This document shows, piece after piece, positions 57,551 to 64,000 of a DNA stretch of 64,000 nucleotides. Source of the DNA: Sulfuriferula nivalis (GTDB lineage: Bacteria; Pseudomonadota; Gammaproteobacteria; Burkholderiales; Sulfuriferulaceae). How positions within the stretch are numbered: the stretch's first letter is position 1; every line of letters begins with the position of its first letter. The stretch is taken from NCBI RefSeq assembly GCF_009937995.1, contig NZ_AP021881.1:3224001-3288000 (forward strand). The letters run 5' to 3'. The notes under the pieces are model-generated. The model searched no databases, was not told the origin of the DNA, and worked only from the letters and a program-made list of their open reading frames with translations. The position numbers and the translations under genes are program-made.

Positions 57551-58894
57551 TTATATTATATTTTTTACAAACACTTTGGACCGTCTCTGGTAATTGTATA
57601 GCAGTTGTTTCTGTGTTGGTAAATCATTGACGCTGGCATTGACGAAATCATGTTCAATAAACCAGTGTGCAGTATGGGTAGTCAGCACGAATAAACGGCT
57701 TAAATGCAGCTGGCGAGCCGCACTTTCTATGGACTCTAGTAGCGCGTCGCCGCGATCTTGACCACGATAGTCTGGATGGATGGCAAGGCAGGCCAGTTCG
57801 CCAGCATTATCATCCGTAAATGGGTAGAGTGCGGCGCACCCTATGAGCATGCCATCATGTTCGAGCACGATAAAGCGGGTGATTTCCATTTCCAGTCGCT
57901 CACGGGAGCGGCGCACTAACATGCCTTCTTCTTCAAGCGGATGGATGAGTGCAAGTATGCCACCCACGTCGTCAATGTTAGCTGTGCGCAGGGTTTCCAG
58001 ACGGCTGGGGGTGAGCATGGTGCCTACACCATTATGGGTAAACAATTCGCTGAGTAATGCGCCATCGGTGTGGCGGCTAATCAGGTGCACGCGACGTACG
58101 CCTTGCTCGCAGGCGCTGATGGCACATGGTAAGTAATAGCCCACGTCTTCAGTAAGATGTTCCTTGTGCGCCAATAATTGTTTGGCTTCAGTCACGTTCA
58201 GGCTGCGTAATAATTCGCCTTCTGAATTCTGTACACCATCAGTTTCCATTAAAAAAATGAGTTTGTCAGCGCCTAATGCCTGAGCAGTTGCGCATGCCAC
58301 GTCTTCAAGCGACAGGTTGAAAATTTCACCTGTGGGTGAATAGCCTAGGGGTGATAGCAGCACAATGTCGTTGTCATCAAGACGTTGCCGTATTGCGGCT
58401 ACGTTGATTTTTCGTACCGCACCTGTATGCAGCAAATCGACACCCAGACGTACGCCCAGCGGACGTGCGGTGACAAAATTGCCTGAAGCGACACGAATAT
58501 CGGCATTGGCCATGGGGCTGTTGGGAAGCCCCATAGACAGCAAAGCTTCAATTTCTACCCGCACTTCACCCACGGCCTCTTTGACGCACATCAATGCGTC
58601 AGCGTCAGTCACGCGCAAACCATCTATGTAACGAATTTCCGCATTGCGTTCGATCAGATGGGTTTCTACTTGTGGACGTACGCCGTGAACCAGGACTAAA
58701 CGCACACCTAAACTGTTAAGTAAATTGACGTCGTGTGCCAGTCGGGTGAAATGACCATCGCTTAATACTTCACCACCAAATGCAAGCACAAAGGTTTTGC
58801 CACGAAAAGCATGAATGTAAGGTGCGGCAGCACGGAACCAGTGGACAAATGAGGTGGGTGATGTGGTAGGCATGGCGTTGAGTTTAGTTGGCAT
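57551..58894 (-). CDS. argA: N-acetylglutamate synthase
   Basis: 447 residues from the ATG at 58892-58894; a further ATG at 58873 is also possible, and a longer frame that overlaps rsmE is not used. The N-terminal amino-acid kinase-like domain has AFRGKTFVLAFGGEVLSDG and VHGVRPQVE, and the C-terminal GNAT domain has LACLAIHPDYRGQDRGDALLE. It acetylates glutamate to start arginine synthesis and is feedback-inhibited by arginine in related proteins. Confidence 0.94.
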   Translation of the reverse strand: MPTKLNAMPTTSPTSFVHWFRAAAPYIHAFRGKTFVLAFGGEVLSDGHFTRLAHDVNLLNSLGVRLVLVHGVRPQVETHLIERNAEIRYIDGLRVTDADALMCVKEAVGEVRVEIEALLSMGLPNSPMANADIRVASGNFVTARPLGVRLGVDLLHTGAVRKINVAAIRQRLDDNDIVLLSPLGYSPTGEIFNLSLEDVACATAQALGADKLIFLMETDGVQNSEGELLRSLNVTEAKQLLAHKEHLTEDVGYYLPCAISACEQGVRRVHLISRHTDGALLSELFTHNGVGTMLTPSRLETLRTANIDDVGGILALIHPLEEEGMLVRRSRERLEMEITRFIVLEHDGMLIGCAALYPFTDDNAGELACLAIHPDYRGQDRGDALLESIESAARQLHLSRLFVLTTHTAHWFIEHDFVNASVNDLPTQKQLLYNYQRRSKVFVKNII

Positions 58895-58934
58895 GATAAT
58901 GAGTTTATAAGCTAACGATGGTATTGTCCACGCG

Positions 58935-59660
58935 CTAAAAGTCACCCCATAAGGTTTGCATTGCGCTCAGGGCGGCCAGGGCGGCCGTTTCGGTGCGTAA
59001 TACGCGTGGACCGAGGCGTATGGCGGTGTGCTGTGTGGCGAGTGCTGCCTGATATTCGTCTGGTGTAAAGCCGCCTTCAGGGCCCGCCAGTAATTCTATG
59101 GGGCCGGTAGGGGCTGCTAACGTGTGTAGTGTGTGTTCGGCGTCTGGCGCGAACAGCAGGCGCAGTTGGCTGGTGCTGGGGAGATTCAGCCATGCATTTA
59201 ATGACATGACGGGTGCAACTTGGGGCACGGTGTTGCGCCCGCATTGTTCGCATGCGGAAATAACCAGATTCTGCCAGTGGATGCGGCGCTTATCAGCACG
59301 TTCGTCATTTAGTTTGACTACACTACGTGCACAACTGACTGGCTGTATGTGTGTTACGCCGAGTTCGACGGCTTTTTGCAAAGTGTAGTCCATGCGGTCA
59401 CCGCTGGAAATTCCTTGTACCAATGTGGTCTTTAGTGGTGATTCGCGGCTCGTATTTTGGCAGCTTTCGATATGTACATTGACGTTGCGCTTGTCAATAA
59501 ATGTAATGCTGGCAGCGTATTCTTCGCCTGTACCATTAAACAACGTGATGTGATCGCCAACGTTGAGGCGTAGCACGCGTGCGGCATGATGGGCTGCGGC
59601 ATCGGGAAGTGCGTAGTCTTGATGAGTTTGTATCGTATCGGGGAAATAAAATCGTGACAT
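58935..59660 (-). CDS. rsmE: 16S rRNA (uracil1498-N3)-methyltransferase
   Basis: 241 residues of the SPOUT fold: N-terminal PUA-like part (HAARVLRLNVGDHITLFNGTGEEY) and the knot with ELLAGPEGGFTPDEYQAA and RLGPRVLRTETAALAALSAMQ. It methylates U1498 of 16S rRNA using S-adenosylmethionine. It is divergent from the thioredoxin-fold gene at 59729 and lies next to argA on the same strand. Confidence 0.95.
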   Translation of the reverse strand: MSRFYFPDTIQTHQDYALPDAAAHHAARVLRLNVGDHITLFNGTGEEYAASITFIDKRNVNVHIESCQNTSRESPLKTTLVQGISSGDRMDYTLQKAVELGVTHIQPVSCARSVVKLNDERADKRRIHWQNLVISACEQCGRNTVPQVAPVMSLNAWLNLPSTSQLRLLFAPDAEHTLHTLAAPTGPIELLAGPEGGFTPDEYQAALATQHTAIRLGPRVLRTETAALAALSAMQTLWGDF

Positions 59661-59728
59661 GACAGGCTAATCTATGGGTGGGTGTCCATGATATGATAAC
59701 CGTTAATTTAGTGTATGCGGAGTGGAAT

Positions 59729-60283
59729 ATGGTTAGTTTACAAACCCCTGTGTGTGATTTTGGCTGGAAGGCGCCGGAATTTGATTTGCCTGGCATCGAC
59801 GGCAAACGTTATAGCCTGTCGACGGCAATGGGCGAAAATGGCTTGCTGGTTATGTTTATCTGCAATCATTGTCCTTATGTGCAGTCTATACGTCCACGTT
59901 TAGTGCGCGATTGTCGTGAGTTGCGCGATGTGCACGGGATTAACAGCATAGCGATTATGTCGAATGATCCAGCTGATTATGCTGAAGATAGCTTTGAAAA
60001 TATGGCTAAAGTAGCGGCGGAATTTGATTTCCCGTTTCCTTATGTGTTTGATGAGTCACAAGCAGTAGCGCGAGCTTATGATGCAGTGTGTACCCCCGAT
60101 TTTTTCGGCTTAAATCGTGACGGTGGGTTGCAGTATCGTGGGCGGTTTGATGCGTCACGCAAGGAAACCGCGCCCGAAGGTGTGCGTCGTGATTTATTTG
60201 AGGCTATGGTGCAGGTGGCTACCGCGCAAAAGGGGCCTGCTGCGCAAATTCCAAGTATGGGATGCTCTATTAAATGGAAATGA
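59729..60283 (+). CDS. Thioredoxin-fold protein (AhpC/TSA-type)
   Basis: 184 residues from the ATG at 59729, which has a GGAG ribosome site; the upstream in-frame ATG lacks one. The redox motif is CNHCPYVQ (CxxC), with GWKAPEFDLPGIDGKRYSL before it and VCTPDFFGLNRDG after, as in the thioredoxin-like AhpC/TSA proteins of unknown substrate. It has no signal peptide. The inositol-monophosphatase-family gene begins 4 bp after its stop. Confidence 0.85.
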   Translation: MVSLQTPVCDFGWKAPEFDLPGIDGKRYSLSTAMGENGLLVMFICNHCPYVQSIRPRLVRDCRELRDVHGINSIAIMSNDPADYAEDSFENMAKVAAEFDFPFPYVFDESQAVARAYDAVCTPDFFGLNRDGGLQYRGRFDASRKETAPEGVRRDLFEAMVQVATAQKGPAAQIPSMGCSIKWK

Positions 60284-60287
60284 ATCC

Positions 60288-61091
60288 ATGTTGAATCAAA
60301 TAATTGACGTTGTTAAGCGCGTCGCACAAGCGGAGGTTATGCCGCGTTATCTGAAAGTGGCGCATACACGTAAAACAGACGGCAGTATGTTCACTGAGGC
60401 CGATATGGCATGTCAAAATGCTTTGGTGGCGGAGTTGCAAAAAATCGCACCTTACCCAGTGCTGGGTGAGGAAATGACTGACGCCGAACAGGCCGCGCAA
60501 TGGGATTTGGGTGATGCGGGATTGTGGTGCATAGATCCGATAGACGGTACGTCCAATTTTGTAAATGGTATCCCCTATTTTGCGATTTCAGTGGCGCTAA
60601 TGCGGCATGGTCGGAGCGTGTTGGGTGTAATTTATGATCCTGTTGCTGATGAGATGTTTTATGCAGAGCAGGGTAAAGGTGCTTTTTTGAATGGCGAAGC
60701 TTTGCCGATTTCGACTCGCTCACCCAATTTGGCGCGCAGTCTGGCTGGTGTTGATCTGAAACGTATCAGCGATAATATCACTGCGCAGATTGCCATGCGC
60801 CCACCTTACAGCTCGCAGCGGAATTTTGGCGCAAGCACGCTGGACTGGTGCTATGTGGCGGCGGGGCGTATGGATGTGTATTTGCACGGTGGCCAAAAAC
60901 TCTGGGATTACGCGGCAGGTTGCGTGATCGTGCAAGAAGCAGGTGGCCATTGTTGCACGCTTACTCATGATGATTTCTGGGCAGAAAAACCTTGGCAGCG
61001 TTCAGTTATTGCGGCGCTGGGAGAGGGTTTGTTTAATGAGTGGCGCGATTGGGTACGTAAGGCGGCAATAACACCAATTTGCATTGAATGA
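60288..61091 (+). CDS. Inositol-monophosphatase-family phosphatase
   Basis: 267 residues from the ATG at 60288; the longer reading frame upstream overlaps the thioredoxin-fold gene in another frame and is not used. The metal-site motif is IDPIDGTSNFVNG, with GEEMTDAEQ before it and LWDYAAGCVIVQEAGG after, the full IMPase signature. Candidate substrates are inositol phosphate, histidinol phosphate or PAP; the sequence does not choose among SuhB, HisN and CysQ types. Probably cotranscribed with the preceding gene. Confidence 0.88.
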   Translation: MLNQIIDVVKRVAQAEVMPRYLKVAHTRKTDGSMFTEADMACQNALVAELQKIAPYPVLGEEMTDAEQAAQWDLGDAGLWCIDPIDGTSNFVNGIPYFAISVALMRHGRSVLGVIYDPVADEMFYAEQGKGAFLNGEALPISTRSPNLARSLAGVDLKRISDNITAQIAMRPPYSSQRNFGASTLDWCYVAAGRMDVYLHGGQKLWDYAAGCVIVQEAGGHCCTLTHDDFWAEKPWQRSVIAALGEGLFNEWRDWVRKAAITPICIE

Positions 61092-61120
61092 ATAAGGTTT
61101 TTGCAGTAAAGCGTTGAATG

Positions 61121-61136
61121 AAAAACGGCTGTTTTT
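61121..61136 (+). terminator. Small hairpin before tkt
   Basis: AAAAAC (61121-61126) and GTTTTT (61131-61136) form a 6-bp stem with a 4-nt loop, 30 bp after the phosphatase gene. The stem is weak and AT-rich, so the call is tentative. Confidence 0.35.
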
Positions 61137-61221
61137 ACTTGCCGAAATGACCTATGTCGGCGATAATCAATAACCTTTGGTTTCAATTGACACCCCATTT
61201 TTTTATTTCTAAGGAAGAAGC

Positions 61222-63207
61222 ATGGCAACTCGTAACGAATTGGCAAACGCCATCCGCGCATTGGCGATGGATGCTGTTGAAAAAGCGAAATCTGGTCACC
61301 CAGGCGCACCTATGGGGATGGCAGAAATTGCTGAAGTAGTTTGGAATCACCATCTACGTCACAATCCAACAAATCCTAAATGGGCTGATCGCGACCGTTT
61401 CGTATTGTCGAATGGCCATGGTTCCATGTTGATTTATGCATTATTGCATTTGACTGGCTATGATTTGCCAATTGAAGAAATCAAGAATTTCCGCCAGATG
61501 CATTCTAAAACGCCAGGTCACCCTGAGTATGGTTACACAGCTGGTGTAGAAACAACTACCGGTCCTTTGGGCCAAGGTATCACCAATGCTGTTGGTATGG
61601 CGATGGCTGAGAAATTGCTGGCAGCTGAATTTAACAAGCCTGATCATGAAATCGTTAATCATCACACCTATGTGTTCCTGGGTGACGGTTGCTTGATGGA
61701 AGGTATTTCCCACGAAGCGTGCGCGCTGGCAGGTACATGGGGTCTGGGCAAACTGATCGCATTCTGGGATGACAACGGTATTTCTATCGATGGTCACGTA
61801 GAGGGCTGGTTTACCGACAATACGCCTATGCGTTTTGAATCTTACGGCTGGCATGTGATTGCTGGCGTGGATGGTCACAATGCAGAGGCAGTTGAAGCCG
61901 CAGTGCAAGCTGCAAAAGCGGTAACCGACAAGCCAACCATGATCTGCTGCAAAACCATTATCGGTAAAGGTTCACCGAATAAAGAAGGTACGCATGATGT
62001 GCATGGCGCGGCTTTGGGCGCGCAAGAAGTTGCTGATACTCGTAAAAATCTGGGTTGGAACCATGCGCCATTTGAAATTCCTGCTGATGTTTATGAAGGC
62101 TGGGATGCGCGTACTAAGGGCAAAGGTCTGGAAACGCTGTGGAACAACAAATTTGCAGAATATGCTAAGGCTTATCCAGCCGAGGCTGCTGAATTCAAAC
62201 GCCGTATGGCGAGTGAATTGCCGGCTAACTGGGATGCGCATTTGGCACAAGCAGTTGCTGCAATTAACGTTAAGGCGGAAACAGTTGCTACACGTAAAGC
62301 GTCACAAATCGCAATTAATGCACTGGCACCTGCATTGCCAGAATTCCTCGGTGGTTCAGCTGACTTGACGGGTTCTAACTTGACCAACTGGACAGGTTGC
62401 CATCACGTACACGGCAAATCTACAGGTAATTACATTTCCTACGGTGTGCGCGAGTTTGGTATGAGCCACATTATGAATGGTATGGCGTTGCATGGTGGTT
62501 TGTTGCCATTCGGTGGTACATTCCTGATGTTCTCTGAGTATGCACGTAATGCATTACGTATGGCTGCATTGATGAAACAGCGCGTTATCTGGGTATTTAC
62601 CCATGACTCTATCGGTCTGGGTGAAGACGGTCCTACTCACCAGCCAGTTGAGCAAACCGCTACATTGCGCATGATACCTAACATGGATGTATGGCGTCCT
62701 TGCGATACCGTAGAAACTATTGTTGCCTGGGGTTTCGGTGTTGCGCGTCATGATGGTCCTACCAGTCTGATTTTAAGTCGTCAAAACTTGCCATTCATGG
62801 CGCGTGATGAAGCGACTGTCGCAAATATCGCCCGTGGTGGTTATGTGCTGAAAGATGTTGCTAATCCACAAGTTGTGCTGATTGCAACTGGTTCTGAAGT
62901 TGAGTTGGCAGTAAATGCACAAGCTGCATTGGCTGAGTCAGGTATTGCTGCTCGCGTGGTTTCTATGCCTTCTACTAACGTATTTGACCGTCAAGATGCG
63001 GCTTACAAAGCCAGCGTATTGCCTAAAGGTATAGTGCGCGTTGCAATTGAAGCGGGTGTGACTGGCTTCTGGCATAAATATGTTGGTTTGGAAGGTGCGG
63101 TTGTGGGTATGGATACATTCGGTGAGTCTGCCCCTGCTCCAGCATTGTTCAAACATTTCGGCTTCACAGTTGAAAACGTAGTAAGCAAAGTTAAAGGCGT
63201 GTTGTAA
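61222..63207 (+). CDS. tkt: Transketolase
   Basis: 661 residues with the full transketolase pattern: [36 protein letters not shown], the thiamine diphosphate motif [32 protein letters not shown] and [16 protein letters not shown]. It moves two-carbon units between sugar phosphates in the pentose phosphate or Calvin cycle. A strong ribosome site (AAGGAAG) precedes the ATG. gap follows, separated by a terminator hairpin; a Calvin-cycle role cannot be judged without rbcL or prk in view. Confidence 0.97.
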   Translation: MATRNELANAIRALAMDAVEKAKSGHPGAPMGMAEIAEVVWNHHLRHNPTNPKWADRDRFVLSNGHGSMLIYALLHLTGYDLPIEEIKNFRQMHSKTPGHPEYGYTAGVETTTGPLGQGITNAVGMAMAEKLLAAEFNKPDHEIVNHHTYVFLGDGCLMEGISHEACALAGTWGLGKLIAFWDDNGISIDGHVEGWFTDNTPMRFESYGWHVIAGVDGHNAEAVEAAVQAAKAVTDKPTMICCKTIIGKGSPNKEGTHDVHGAALGAQEVADTRKNLGWNHAPFEIPADVYEGWDARTKGKGLETLWNNKFAEYAKAYPAEAAEFKRRMASELPANWDAHLAQAVAAINVKAETVATRKASQIAINALAPALPEFLGGSADLTGSNLTNWTGCHHVHGKSTGNYISYGVREFGMSHIMNGMALHGGLLPFGGTFLMFSEYARNALRMAALMKQRVIWVFTHDSIGLGEDGPTHQPVEQTATLRMIPNMDVWRPCDTVETIVAWGFGVARHDGPTSLILSRQNLPFMARDEATVANIARGGYVLKDVANPQVVLIATGSEVELAVNAQAALAESGIAARVVSMPSTNVFDRQDAAYKASVLPKGIVRVAIEAGVTGFWHKYVGLEGAVVGMDTFGESAPAPALFKHFGFTVENVVSKVKGVL

Positions 63208-63216
63208 TTTGACGCG

Positions 63217-64000
<784 letters not shown>

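Noticed and set aside
60117-60287. Longer N-terminus for the inositol-monophosphatase-family protein
   Set aside because: The extra 57 codons overlap the thioredoxin-fold gene in another frame and look non-coding; the ATG at 60288 gives the family-typical start.

Overview
The window is chromosomal DNA from a Gram-negative, non-enteric proteobacterium. LolA-like, LpxL-like, porin and autotransporter proteins imply an outer membrane. Gene sets such as gltB-gltD-hemE, tkt-gap, aroB-dgt and purE-purK, together with an Aer-like receptor and NodIJ-type ABC genes, fit a betaproteobacterium, probably Nitrosomonadales; the genus cannot be fixed from sequence alone. I see no rRNA, tRNA, CRISPR array, prophage or intact insertion sequence. 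Genes are tightly packed, often with 4-bp stop/start overlaps.

Layout. 1-5.3 kb: RNB-family exoribonuclease (cut by the left edge), a YqiA-like esterase, the PBP7-type endopeptidase PbpG, a membrane GGDEF-EAL protein and RsuA. 5.4-8.7 kb: an ECF sigma factor, a membrane anti-sigma-like protein carrying a periplasmic DsrE-like domain, a divergent exported DsrE-like protein and a porin. Two matching ECF-type promoters (GGAATA-N16-CGTCTT) lie back to back between the two operons. 8.7-15.5 kb: dgt, aroB, an Aer-like receptor, a 2Fe-2S ferredoxin, a hydrolase and a NodIJ-like transporter. 15.5-22.3 kb: a secreted protein of unknown function, an alkaline-phosphatase-superfamily enzyme, an autotransporter-type barrel protein and a LonB-like protease. 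22.5-29.6 kb: gltB, gltD, hemE, then a 333-bp gap holding DnaA-box-like sequences.

29.9-47.7 kb is a split aryl-polyene (APE/xanthomonadin-type) biosynthesis locus. One half encodes ketoreductase, dehydratase, chain-length-factor-like KS and active KS, with a divergent flavin halogenase-like enzyme and an acyltransferase. The other half encodes ACP, a membrane protein, acyl ligase, dehydratase, LpxL-like acyltransferase, LolA-like carrier and MMPL exporter, and runs on into a NodB-type deacetylase, a PAP2 phosphatase and a CPA2 antiporter. Between the halves lie a DrrAB-like ABC exporter, a possible 23-residue peptide and a protein resembling the Bacillus spore-coat transglutaminase Tgl. The likely output is a membrane-anchored polyene pigment; the aromatic-starter and methylation genes are not here.

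47.9-64 kb returns to housekeeping: argB, purE-purK, a small ABM-like protein, a DUF3108 protein, purN, ybiT, a PhnD-like binding protein coupled to a HAMP-PAS-GGDEF-EAL protein, argA, rsmE, a thioredoxin-fold protein, an inositol-monophosphatase-family enzyme, tkt and the start of gap.

The most interesting items are the DsrE-linked ECF circuit with its mirror-image promoters, the Tgl-like protein inside the polyene locus, and a 113-nt element with a 16-bp closing stem directly upstream of the halogenase gene.
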